This document shows positions 7,002 through 14,545 of a stretch of DNA of 32,842 nt, piece after piece. The DNA comes from Bacteroidota bacterium (GTDB taxonomy: Bacteria; Bacteroidota; Bacteroidia; Bacteroidales; JAAAOM01), in the NCBI GenBank assembly GCA_009908855.1, contig JAAAOM010000039.1, positions 1 through 32,842 on the forward strand. Reading direction: 5' to 3'. The position numbers and the translations under genes are program-made. The first letter of the stretch is position 1, and each line of letters opens with the position of its first letter. The notes beneath the pieces are model-generated. The model searched no databases. It was not told the origin of the DNA and saw nothing but the letters and a program-made list of their open reading frames with translations.

Positions 7002-8195
7002 TTATTGAATTCTGGCAATAGCCTTTTTCATGCGGGACATTGCTTCATCCAGGTTTTTGTCGGAGGTCGCGAATGAAATACGAATTCCGTGCGGGTCTCC
7101 GAATGCATCGCCGGGAACGGTGGCTATTAACGCATCTTCCAATAAATACATACATAAGTCGGTAGAGGTATTAATTTGTTGGCCATTCACCGATTTACCA
7201 AAATAAGCGCTCACATCCGGGAATACATAAAATGCTCCTTGTGGATTGTTGCCTTTAATACCGGGAATTTCTTTCAATCTGTCTACCACCAGGTTCTTAC
7301 GACGTTCAAAGGCCACTTTCATTTCCTGCACGCAATGCTGATCGCCGGTTAATGCTGCATAAGCTGCCTTTTGGGCAATGGTAGTGGCGCCTGTAGTGGT
7401 CTGGCCCTGTAGTTTGATGCACGCATTGGTGATCCATTGTGGAGCACCAATATAACCAATTCGCCACCCCGTCATGGCATAGGCTTTTGATACACCGTTT
7501 ACAACAACCGTGCGGTCTTTCAGGTAATCGAAATTGGCAATGCTTACGTGTTCACCAATAAAATTAATGTGCTCATAAATCTCATCGGAAATTATATAAA
7601 CATGTTCATGCTTTTTTAGCACCTGGGCGATTGCTTCCATTTCGGGTTTGGTGTATACTGCACCGGTGGGATTGGAGGGCGAACAGAGCAATATCGCCTT
7701 TGTTTTTGGCGTAATGGCAGCGTCTATTTGGTCCGGAGTTACCTTGTAATTGTTATCAAAAGCCCCTGAAATAATTACATTTTTCCCTTCGGCAATTTTT
7801 ACCTGGTCGGCATAACTTACCCAGTATGGAGCCGGAATAATTACTTCGTCCCCCTTATCAACCAACGATAAGATTACATTGGCTATCGAATGCTTGGCAC
7901 CGGTTGAAACAATGGTCTGATCGGGTTTATAGTCCAGGTTATTTTCACGCCTGAATTTTTCACATATCGCCTCCTTAAGCTCAGGATAACCGGCTACCGG
8001 CGGGTAGAAAGAAAAATTATTATCAATGGCATCCTTGGCGGCTTGTTTAATATGATCGGGTGTATTAAAATCGGGCTCGCCTACACTTAAGTTGATAACA
8101 TCCTTACCTTGCGCTTTTAAATCACGACTTTTCTGGTTCATTGCGATGGTTGCTGATGGCGCTAAGCTGGCTAACCTGGTTGAGACTTTTTCCAT
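7002..8195 (-). CDS. Pyridoxal-phosphate aminotransferase, class I (aspartate aminotransferase type)
   Basis: This 397-residue protein has the usual length for class I aminotransferases of the Ib aspartate/aromatic group. Motifs in order: NLSVGEPDFNTP at the N-terminus, TGAKHSIANV, PYWVSY for cofactor stacking, SPSNPTG with Asn175, SDEIYE with Asp204 and Tyr207 against the pyridine ring, VSKAYAMTGWRIGY with the Schiff-base Lys237, and GIRISFATS with the carboxylate-binding Arg. It transfers amino groups between aspartate or other amino acids and 2-oxoglutarate in the cytoplasm. Exact substrate preference cannot be read from sequence. Some Ib enzymes also take prephenate. It is a single gene, convergent with the redox cluster. 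Confidence 0.93.
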   Translation of the reverse strand: MEKVSTRLASLAPSATIAMNQKSRDLKAQGKDVINLSVGEPDFNTPDHIKQAAKDAIDNNFSFYPPVAGYPELKEAICEKFRRENNLDYKPDQTIVSTGAKHSIANVILSLVDKGDEVIIPAPYWVSYADQVKIAEGKNVIISGAFDNNYKVTPDQIDAAITPKTKAILLCSPSNPTGAVYTKPEMEAIAQVLKKHEHVYIISDEIYEHINFIGEHVSIANFDYLKDRTVVVNGVSKAYAMTGWRIGYIGAPQWITNACIKLQGQTTTGATTIAQKAAYAALTGDQHCVQEMKVAFERRKNLVVDRLKEIPGIKGNNPQGAFYVFPDVSAYFGKSVNGQQINTSTDLCMYLLEDALIATVPGDAFGDPHGIRISFATSDKNLDEAMSRMKKAIARIQ

Positions 8196-8311
8196 TATAT
8201 GTGTAAAATTTTAATGTTAACTAATTTTAATCGCTTAAAAAACGAAGTAAAAATAATGTTTTCGTTATAATTTAGTTAATATTGTTAAATGTTATTTGCC
8301 ATTTTTTAGCC

Positions 8312-8833
8312 ATGAACGAAATACTTGAGATAGTAAAGTATACCCTTCCATCATTGATCGTTTTTTTAACTACTATTTACATGCTAAGGTATTTTTTACG
8401 GTCGGAACAGCGTAATCAGCAGCATGAATTAAAGAAGGTTAACCGTGAGACAACACTTCCTTTGCGATTGCAGGCATACGAGCGATTTATATTGTTGTTG
8501 GAGCGTATTTCGCTGGAATCGTTATTAATGCGGATTGCCAAACAAAATATGACCGCCAGACAGTTACAACAGGAAATCCTGAAAAATATTCGTACCGAAT
8601 TCGATCATAACCTGTCTCAACAATTATACATATCAAACGATGCATGGCAAAAAATCCTATCGGCAAAATCAACCATTACAAAGTTTGTGAATTTGCAAAC
8701 GCAAAAAGTAGGAGAGAAGGAATCAGCCATGAAATTAAGTCAACAAATATTCAACGAAATCATGGAAAACAAAAAGGACCCGGCCCGTGATGCGATAGAA
8801 TATCTGAAAAGAGAGATACGTAAGGAAATGTAA
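8312..8833 (+). CDS. DUF7935-like single-pass membrane protein
   Basis: From the ATG at 8312 the protein has 173 residues. One transmembrane helix covers about residues 8-29. The rest is cytoplasmic and helical, with the conserved-looking run TTLPLRLQAYERFILLLERI, then LQQEILKNIRTEFDHNLSQQ and YISNDAWQKILSAKS. I recognise this as a Bacteroidota-specific family that I believe is named DUF7935. No function is known to me. An in-frame TTG at 8282 would add ten residues, but ATG is preferred because it places the membrane helix at the N-terminus. It is divergent from the aminotransferase gene. The gap of 276 bases after it (8834-9109) is A+T-rich and holds no gene that I can see. Confidence 0.7.
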   Translation: MNEILEIVKYTLPSLIVFLTTIYMLRYFLRSEQRNQQHELKKVNRETTLPLRLQAYERFILLLERISLESLLMRIAKQNMTARQLQQEILKNIRTEFDHNLSQQLYISNDAWQKILSAKSTITKFVNLQTQKVGEKESAMKLSQQIFNEIMENKKDPARDAIEYLKREIRKEM

Positions 8834-9109
8834 GAACAGTTGAATCTAAATTATTTTCAATTAATGTACTGTATTACATACTGACATTTAATTGTTTACC
8901 TGTTAGTAATTAAATCATCATATAAGCAATACGAATTAAAGAAAATTGAAATAACCTATTTTAGTTTGAATTTATGGTATATTTTACTTACACATAAACG
9001 TGTAAAGTATGCAATACACATGGATTTTTTTGAGTCTTTTTTTTTTCAAAGTTAATAACAGATAAATATTGTACTACTAAAAAATCGCGTATTATGAATC
9101 AAATGACAG

Positions 9110-9925
9110 ATGAAAATTAAATATTTCTGTCCGCTTTGGGGTTGGGAAAACCACGATTTTAAGGACTTTTGTCAGCGGGTAACAGACGCAGGTTATGATG
9201 GTGTGGAAATGAGTTTTCCTCTGGATGACAGAGAACGGGAACAAAAAGTCAGCATACTGCAGTCCAATGGTCTTGAATTTATCGCGCAGCATCATGAAAC
9301 ATCTGATAAAGATGTGGATATGTACAAGAAGAATTTCCGGGAACGGCTTATAAATCTGGCAAAAACATCGCCTCTGTTTATCAATAGCCAAACCGGGAAA
9401 GATTTCTTTAGTTTTGAGCAAAACAAAGAAATAATTCAGTTGGCAGATGCGGTATCTGCAGATAAAGGAGTTAAAATTCTCCATGAAACACACAGGGGCA
9501 AATTTAGTTTTGCCTGCCATATTGCCCGTCAGTTTCTGCAGGCATTACCTGATTTAAGAATTACGCTTGATGCCTCGCATTGGTGTAATGTAGCCGAGAG
9601 CATGCTTGAGGATCAGAAAGAATCTCTGGAAATGGCCATTTCACGCGCTGATTATATTCATGCACGTATAGGTTTTCCGGAAGGACCGCAGATTCCTGAC
9701 CCACGCGCTCCGGAATGGCACGAAACAGTGGAGATTTATATTAACTGGTGGCAAAAGGTTATTGACAGGGCTATGGCGGAGGGAAAATCCGAATTTATTA
9801 TTTTACCCGAATTTGGTCCTGTTCCTTATATGACCATTCAGCCTTTTACGCAAATGACCATTACCAACCAATGGGATGTTAATGCATATATGAAAGATAT
9901 GTTAAAAGACCGGTTGAAGAGCTGA
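9110..9925 (+). CDS. Sugar phosphate isomerase/epimerase-like TIM-barrel protein
   Basis: This protein of 271 residues has the xylose-isomerase-like TIM-barrel fold. FCQRVTDAGYDGVEMSFP forms the first beta-alpha units. The likely metal and acid ligands follow: the Glu and His in LHETHRGK, Asp in LDASHW, His in YIHARIGFPEGPQ and Glu in ILPEFGP. These positions match the divalent-metal site of the family, which interconverts sugars or cleaves AP sites. The specific substrate is unknown, and absence of the usual EndoIV signature argues for sugar metabolism over DNA repair. The start is the ATG at 9110. No operon partner is evident, since the next gene is convergent. Confidence 0.8.
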   Translation: MKIKYFCPLWGWENHDFKDFCQRVTDAGYDGVEMSFPLDDREREQKVSILQSNGLEFIAQHHETSDKDVDMYKKNFRERLINLAKTSPLFINSQTGKDFFSFEQNKEIIQLADAVSADKGVKILHETHRGKFSFACHIARQFLQALPDLRITLDASHWCNVAESMLEDQKESLEMAISRADYIHARIGFPEGPQIPDPRAPEWHETVEIYINWWQKVIDRAMAEGKSEFIILPEFGPVPYMTIQPFTQMTITNQWDVNAYMKDMLKDRLKS

Positions 9926-9935
9926 TTATAAATTG

Positions 9936-10035
9936 TCGGGGGTGTTCATAAAATCCAGTATTCTGTAATCCCGGTATTGTAAAAAAACAATGCTGAGCTG
10001 ATGATTTGCAGGTATGGAGTTATGCGCTCCCCCGA
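9936..10035. other. Intergenic inverted repeat, possible structured RNA or bidirectional end signal
   Basis: TCGGGGG at 9936-9942 is exactly complementary to CCCCCGA at 10029-10035. The 86 bases between them contain a smaller hairpin (ATTGT, a run of A, ACAAT) near 9975-9992. The element fills most of the gap between two convergent genes. There is no clear U-tract, so it is not a standard terminator. G and C runs of seven are unusual in this A+T-rich DNA, which is why I list it. Confidence 0.3.
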
Positions 10036-10094
10036 TTGATTTATTAATATACATGTTGCATAAGTATATTCAATTCCGACCTGTACATAACAGA

Positions 10095-10889
10095 TTAGGC
10101 ATTTTTATTACCGGCTTCCTCTGCCTTTTTGGTAAATAGTAATTGCTTATGATAAGTCAGATGCAACCTTAACAGGGCAAAAGGAAGATTAAATATATCA
10201 GCAGGTTTAATGCTGCTCTTGCCATCATCTACCCATTCACTCAAAGGATATTCCAGGATCATTTTTTTTGAAGACTGGTAGCCCGTTTCAATAATGCTTC
10301 TTGCTATTAATTCAACATCGAAAAGCCATTTACTGATGAATTTTCTGTGAAATATTTTTTTTGCGATCTCTGTTTTAAATAGTTTGGCTCCGCATTGTGT
10401 GTCGTAAACCGGTATGGTGAGAGTAATTGAAGCAAAGGTTGCAAATATTCTCCCAATGAAATGCCTTCGTGGTTTTCGTTTTATGTTGGCTCCGAGTCTT
10501 CTTATCCTCGACCCCATTATTATTGTACATACATTATACGGGGATTTCAGAATTTCTTCAAATTTCTTTGCAAAGGATAATGGCGTAGAAAAATCAGCAT
10601 CAAAATAGCCTACATATTGCACTTTTTTTTCTATCAGATGCAAAATTCCCAGTCTTACCGCTTCTGCTTTGCCATGTTTTTTCGACAGGTAATAACATGC
10701 AACGGATGAATACTGTTGTTCTAATTCGTTTAACAGCAACCTGGTATTGTCTTTGCTGCCATCATCCACAAACAATATCAAAACATCAGGTGTTGATGAT
10801 ACAAATTCCCTGATCTTGTTAATATCTAATCGATGATACTCGTTATAACAGGGAATTACTATTCCTGTTTGGAAAATACTGCCATGCAT
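10095..10889 (-). CDS. Family 2 glycosyltransferase, dolichyl-phosphate-sugar synthase type
   Basis: This GT-A fold protein of 264 residues starts with IVIPCYNEYHRL and contains LFVDDGSKDNT for nucleotide binding, GYFDADFSTP as the metal-binding DxD-like motif, and VYDTQCGAKLF, which is characteristic of the polyprenyl-phosphate glucosyl/mannosyltransferase (DPM1/Alg5-like) branch. There is no C-terminal membrane domain, so it should act at the cytoplasmic face of the membrane. It probably loads a sugar from a nucleotide donor on to undecaprenyl phosphate or a lipid carrier. Its first 31 bases overlap the end of the upstream methyltransferase gene, so the pair is one transcription unit. An alternative later start is possible but would lose part of the first strand. 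Confidence 0.85.
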   Translation of the reverse strand: MHGSIFQTGIVIPCYNEYHRLDINKIREFVSSTPDVLILFVDDGSKDNTRLLLNELEQQYSSVACYYLSKKHGKAEAVRLGILHLIEKKVQYVGYFDADFSTPLSFAKKFEEILKSPYNVCTIIMGSRIRRLGANIKRKPRRHFIGRIFATFASITLTIPVYDTQCGAKLFKTEIAKKIFHRKFISKWLFDVELIARSIIETGYQSSKKMILEYPLSEWVDDGKSSIKPADIFNLPFALLRLHLTYHKQLLFTKKAEEAGNKNA

Positions 10890-11632
10890 GATAATCCGGG
10901 TAGTTTAAGGCCGGCCTTCGCAATAAAACCGCCAATGTGGTAATCCAATATGAGTGTGTTTTTAAATAAAAAGTCAAACAACACTTTTTTCTTGTAGTTG
11001 CCTATACCACTTATTTTGTCAATATCAGGCTTAGTAATATACTTCTCAATAATTTTTTGAACTGACCTTGCAAGGAAAAGGGTAAAGAAGAAATATTTAA
11101 GATCAACCGTTTTTAAATTTAAATCATTGGCCAGATTTTTAAGCATACCCAGGTTATACCTTCTAAAATGTCCCAGCCATTTATCTCTTACTACAAACAG
11201 GTTTTTAAACGCCGGTACGGTTATAATTATTTTGGTATTTGGCCCGATATATCCGGATGCTAACAATTCGTTTAAAAAGCTTTTATCCTTTTCAATGTGT
11301 TCAATCACATCCAACAATAATATTATATCAGCCTCTGCAGGGGGTACGTCCGTTAAGTTCTTAAATAACTGTATGGACGTGCTACCGGATGAAAACTGAT
11401 CTATCATTGCATCCGTTAATTCAATATCCACACCGTATAAGGTGCTATTTTCCATTTTTTTCGATAACTGATGCAGAAAAAATGCATCTCCACAGCCAAC
11501 ATCAATTATTAGCGGATTTTCCTTATCGGTAAGCGATTTAATTTTGGAGTAAACTACCTCTAACCTTGCATACTCCCATGGATGATGGTGTGCTCCCTGA
11601 TGGCTGTCAGCCTTGTATTCTTTTATATCCAT
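10859..11632 (-). CDS. Class I SAM-dependent methyltransferase
   Basis: This 257-residue protein has a Rossmann methyltransferase core: IDVGCGDAFFLHQL is motif I for S-adenosylmethionine binding, YGVDIEL follows, and IILLLDVIEHIEKD is the motif typical of UbiE/Methyltransf_11-23 proteins. The second half (FRRYNLGMLKNLANDL, then a hydrophobic FFFTLFLARSV) is seen in methyltransferases paired with glycosyltransferases in surface-glycan or lipid loci. Its acceptor is unknown. The overlap with the GT2 gene supports joint action on a lipid-linked sugar. The gap upstream of it to 11874 contains the promoter region of the divergent reactivase gene. Confidence 0.83.
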   Translation of the reverse strand: MDIKEYKADSHQGAHHHPWEYARLEVVYSKIKSLTDKENPLIIDVGCGDAFFLHQLSKKMENSTLYGVDIELTDAMIDQFSSGSTSIQLFKNLTDVPPAEADIILLLDVIEHIEKDKSFLNELLASGYIGPNTKIIITVPAFKNLFVVRDKWLGHFRRYNLGMLKNLANDLNLKTVDLKYFFFTLFLARSVQKIIEKYITKPDIDKISGIGNYKKKVLFDFLFKNTLILDYHIGGFIAKAGLKLPGLSCMAVFSKQE

Positions 11633-11718
11633 TGTCGGGCCAAATTAGTATCTTTTTTATAATTACAGGGCATTTTTTTGGCAAAATATTAAATTTACAT
11701 TCCCTTTTTACAAACTGA

Positions 11719-11787
11719 TATTTTTGCAGCCCGATACCGGGAGGCACGAAATACGTAACCCGGCTAACAAAAAATAAAGTAGTTTTG
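11719..11787 (+). promoter_or_regulatory. Two candidate -7 elements and a leader hairpin upstream of the reactivase gene
   Basis: TATTTTTG at 11719-11726 and TAGTTTTG at 11780-11787 both match TAnnTTTG. Neither has a good -33 TTTG at 19 nt. Between them CCGGG (11737-11741) and CCCGG (11759-11763) can pair around a 17-nt loop. If the upstream element is used, the leader would be about 140 nt with this hairpin near its 5' end. No B12-box like that of cobalamin riboswitches is seen. Confidence 0.35.
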
Positions 11788-11874
11788 GCGTGATTACACG
11801 AACATATTCATATTGCAAAATATATAATTTCGGACTATCGGTTAATGGTCATTGACATTGGTTTATTATAATAT

Positions 11875-13356
11875 ATGGTAACAATTAAAGTGCTTTCATC
11901 GGATCAGGAAAGGATCATCACAAGTAATTCACATGAGTCTTTATTAGAATCATTAAGACAAAACGGAATAAGTATTTATGCACCATGCGGGGGGAAAGGT
12001 GATTGCGGAAAATGTCTGGTAAACATTAAGAACAGTGGGCGGGTATTGTCTTGTCAATATTTCCCTGAACGGGATATTGAAGTGATTCTTCCGGGAAAAG
12101 ATGAAACAAGAATACTCGTTAACCAGACGAGTTTCCTTGAAAACTATGAAATAGATATTGATAATACTGAAATAGCTACTTACAATACTTATGGTGTGGC
12201 AATTGATCTGGGTACTACAACTGTTGTTTTATATTTTGTGAATTTACATACCGGTGAAATCGAAAATATCACCTCTTTCTTAAATCCGCAAAAGGCTTTT
12301 GGTGGTGATGTTATATCCCGCATAAATTATTGCCAGGAGAATAGCCTGGGCTTAAATCGATTACAAAATGCGATTGTGACAGGTATTAATGAACGGTTTG
12401 AGGAATTTTGTAACCAACGGGAAATAGAAACAGACAGGTTGTTAAAAATGGCTGTTTCAGGTAATACAACCATGTTGCATCTTTTACTGGGTGCAGACCC
12501 TGTACCAATTGCCCTGTATCCTTTCACACCACAGTTTACCGATAAGCAATGCAAAAAAGGGGATCAAACACCATTTAAAATTAACGGCAAGGCTGATTTT
12601 ATTACATTACCATGTATCAATGCCTATATCGGAGCTGATATTGTTGCCGGCTTAGCAGCTCTGAAACCGAAATATGATCAATATTTATTTATTGATATCG
12701 GAACTAACGGAGAAATGGCACTATTGGCCGATGGCAAAATATATGTTTGTGCCACAGCGGCAGGTCCTGCATTTGAAGGAGCAAATATTCAATGTGGTAT
12801 GGGTGCTTTACGGGGGGCGATATCAACCTATACGAATCCAGATGACTATAGTGTTATCGGTAATATTCTACCGGTAGGTATTTGTGGTTCAGGTATAATT
12901 GATATTGTTGCTTACATGCTAAAAAACCATATTATTGATGAAACCGGCCTGATGGATAAAAATTTTGTGGTGCATAAAGAAAACGATATTTATATCGCTC
13001 AGGATGATATCCGTCAGATTCAGCTGGCAAAATCGGCCATTTATTCAGGGCTTAAACTTCTTTTAAAGTATGCGGGACTGAATTACCAGAGCATTAACCA
13101 ATTATTCCTGGCAGGCGGCTTTGGCAATTATATCAATATTGATTCTGCCATAACGATTGGACTGCTTCCGGCTGAAATGAAAGGAAAAATTCATCCTATT
13201 GGCAATAGTGCGGGCATTGGCTCCCTTCAGTATCTAAAATCTAAGATTTTTATGCAAAAGGCTGACAGTATTATTCAACATTCAATACCTGTTGAACTAT
13301 CTGAAGACGAAGATTTTGCTCCGGAATTTGCCTTAAACATGAATTTCAGTTTATAA
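11875..13356 (+). CDS. [2Fe-2S] ASKHA corrinoid-protein reactivase (RACo/RamA-like, DUF4445)
   Basis: This 493-residue protein has two parts. Residues 1-75 form a plant-type [2Fe-2S] ferredoxin domain with Cys38, Cys44, Cys47 and Cys60 (CX5CX2CX12C). From about residue 105 an ASKHA ATPase domain follows, with VAIDLGTTTVVLY (phosphate 1), SGNTTMLHLLLG, FIDIGTNGEMAL (phosphate 2) and LAGGFGNYI (adenosine). Family members use ATP hydrolysis to reduce inactive Co(II) corrinoid to Co(I). It is shorter than the classical RACo (about 630 residues) because the linker domain is reduced. Relatives of this kind have been implicated in reactivating methionine synthases that lack a built-in activation route. 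Two other methionine-synthase parts lie about 13 kb downstream (26570-28213), which fits that role, though direct partnership is inference. Confidence 0.85.
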   Translation: MVTIKVLSSDQERIITSNSHESLLESLRQNGISIYAPCGGKGDCGKCLVNIKNSGRVLSCQYFPERDIEVILPGKDETRILVNQTSFLENYEIDIDNTEIATYNTYGVAIDLGTTTVVLYFVNLHTGEIENITSFLNPQKAFGGDVISRINYCQENSLGLNRLQNAIVTGINERFEEFCNQREIETDRLLKMAVSGNTTMLHLLLGADPVPIALYPFTPQFTDKQCKKGDQTPFKINGKADFITLPCINAYIGADIVAGLAALKPKYDQYLFIDIGTNGEMALLADGKIYVCATAAGPAFEGANIQCGMGALRGAISTYTNPDDYSVIGNILPVGICGSGIIDIVAYMLKNHIIDETGLMDKNFVVHKENDIYIAQDDIRQIQLAKSAIYSGLKLLLKYAGLNYQSINQLFLAGGFGNYINIDSAITIGLLPAEMKGKIHPIGNSAGIGSLQYLKSKIFMQKADSIIQHSIPVELSEDEDFAPEFALNMNFSL

Positions 13357-13511
13357 CTTTTTCTTTTTTGATTAGAAGTCAAACGAACAAAATGTCCTGA
13401 TTTAACGACTGAATGGTATGTTTTACACAATTTATTAATTATTTATACTGTTTTTGTTTGCCTTAATATTTGATCTGTTAATAGCTTGCGTAAATTAAAA
13501 AGCTTCATGCT

Positions 13512-14255
13512 ATGGCTCCCGATCTTGCGTATAAATTAAAAGAAATCGAACCAAAGGTGTCAGTTTCGCTATGGCCAGGATTTGAACATTACAAGGGTTA
13601 TGGTGTGATGTCATTGCCGTTTTCATCCGGTTATGTATTGGGATTACGTGTTTTTCCTGAGAATGATTTTGCACCATATAGTTCGGTTTGGATACAGAAT
13701 CCTGATGGCGAATGGTCGATATTCAATGATGGTCCTTCCTTAAAAACATCTTGCCCGAGATTATGGGGGCCATCTCTAAGGCATACCGATTTAACATCAA
13801 TGAGCATTAATTGGCTGGACAAAAATATAATTGAGATTGAGATGGAAAAACCACGACTTGTTTGGTCTATGACGATCCGGTCAACACCATTATTAAAAGT
13901 CCTGAACGCCATGAATTCTGGTCTGCCCCTGTGGACATGGAGCAATAATACCATGCGCCGGGTACGTGAAAAAATGGCATGCAGTTTACTTAAAATGGGC
14001 AAAATACGATTTGCTTTTGAAACACCAAATCATCAAATCGTCTATATTATGCCTGAAGAAACATTTTTTATTTCGTCATCAAAAGCGTTGCTGGAAGGGG
14101 TTGACCTGGGAACGCCCATACAATTAAAACACAACCCAATGATCGGAGGGGTATCCTTACCCAGGCGACCCAACTTAATTATTGGTCAGGCACATGCATC
14201 AATTAATGATCCGGATGAGTATCAGCAAACCAAAGAATACATCAAAAAACAATAA
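13512..14255 (+). CDS. Unrecognised soluble protein, beta-rich
   Basis: I do not recognise this 247-residue protein. It has no signal peptide or membrane helix. Aromatic-rich strands alternate through the first 140 residues (SVSLWPGFEHYKGYGVMSLP, then YSSVWIQNPDGEWSIF, RLWGP and INWLDKNIIEIEME), followed by LVWSMTIRSTPLLKVLNAM. The second half contains a helical MRRVREKMACSLLKMGKI and a strand region. The alternation of strands and Trp residues recalls the two-lobed lipocalin-like fold of AttH/CrtC hydratases, but no catalytic motif was identified, so this is a guess. It begins 155 bases after the reactivase gene with no obvious promoter, so read-through transcription is possible. Confidence 0.6.
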   Translation: MAPDLAYKLKEIEPKVSVSLWPGFEHYKGYGVMSLPFSSGYVLGLRVFPENDFAPYSSVWIQNPDGEWSIFNDGPSLKTSCPRLWGPSLRHTDLTSMSINWLDKNIIEIEMEKPRLVWSMTIRSTPLLKVLNAMNSGLPLWTWSNNTMRRVREKMACSLLKMGKIRFAFETPNHQIVYIMPEETFFISSSKALLEGVDLGTPIQLKHNPMIGGVSLPRRPNLIIGQAHASINDPDEYQQTKEYIKKQ

Positions 14256-14475
14256 CATCTGTTGGTTGTCAACTTTAACCATAATACTTGTTACCTGTAT
14301 ATTATGATGGCATAGATGAGCGGATGTGAAGTTTTCAAAATTATCCGGATGAATTTTCAATAATTTTTACTTTTCAGATATCCGTATGCATTTTTTGAAG
14401 AAGACTTAGTATATATTGTGGCTACTATGGGCGAATGCAGGCCAATATACCAAATTGGTTGTACATATCGAATAA

Positions 14476-14509
14476 AAAAACGCCTCATCCTACCAGATGG
14501 GGCGTTTTT
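14476..14509. terminator. Bidirectional rho-independent terminator
   Basis: A 9-bp stem (CGCCTCATC at 14481-14489 with GATGGGGCG at 14496-14504, one G-U pair) closes a 6-nt loop. It is flanked by an A-run on the left and a T-run on the right, so it can end transcription in both directions. It lies between the convergent genes ending at 14255 (plus) and 14546 (minus). The rest of the 14256-14545 gap holds nothing I can name. Confidence 0.85.
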
Positions 14510-14545
14510 GTAATTACTTTTGATTTTTGTATAATTTACACGGTA

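Noticed and set aside
6830..7021. 63-codon plus-strand frame between the redox cluster and the aminotransferase
   Set aside because: Overlaps the proposed terminator, has no family likeness and runs into the end of the convergent gene.
8988..9005. Inverted repeat TTACAC / GTGTAA in the gap before the TIM-barrel gene
   Set aside because: Only 6 bp with a 6-base spacer in very A+T-rich DNA. Expected by chance, and no -7 element next to it.
9092..9520. 142-codon open frame on the minus strand
   Set aside because: Opposite the TIM-barrel gene whose metal-site motifs are intact. The translation is rich in Cys and Phe, typical of a shadow frame.
11633..11874. Cobalamin riboswitch upstream of the RACo-like gene
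   Set aside because: Looked for the B12 box and surrounding helices. Not found. Only a short hairpin is present.
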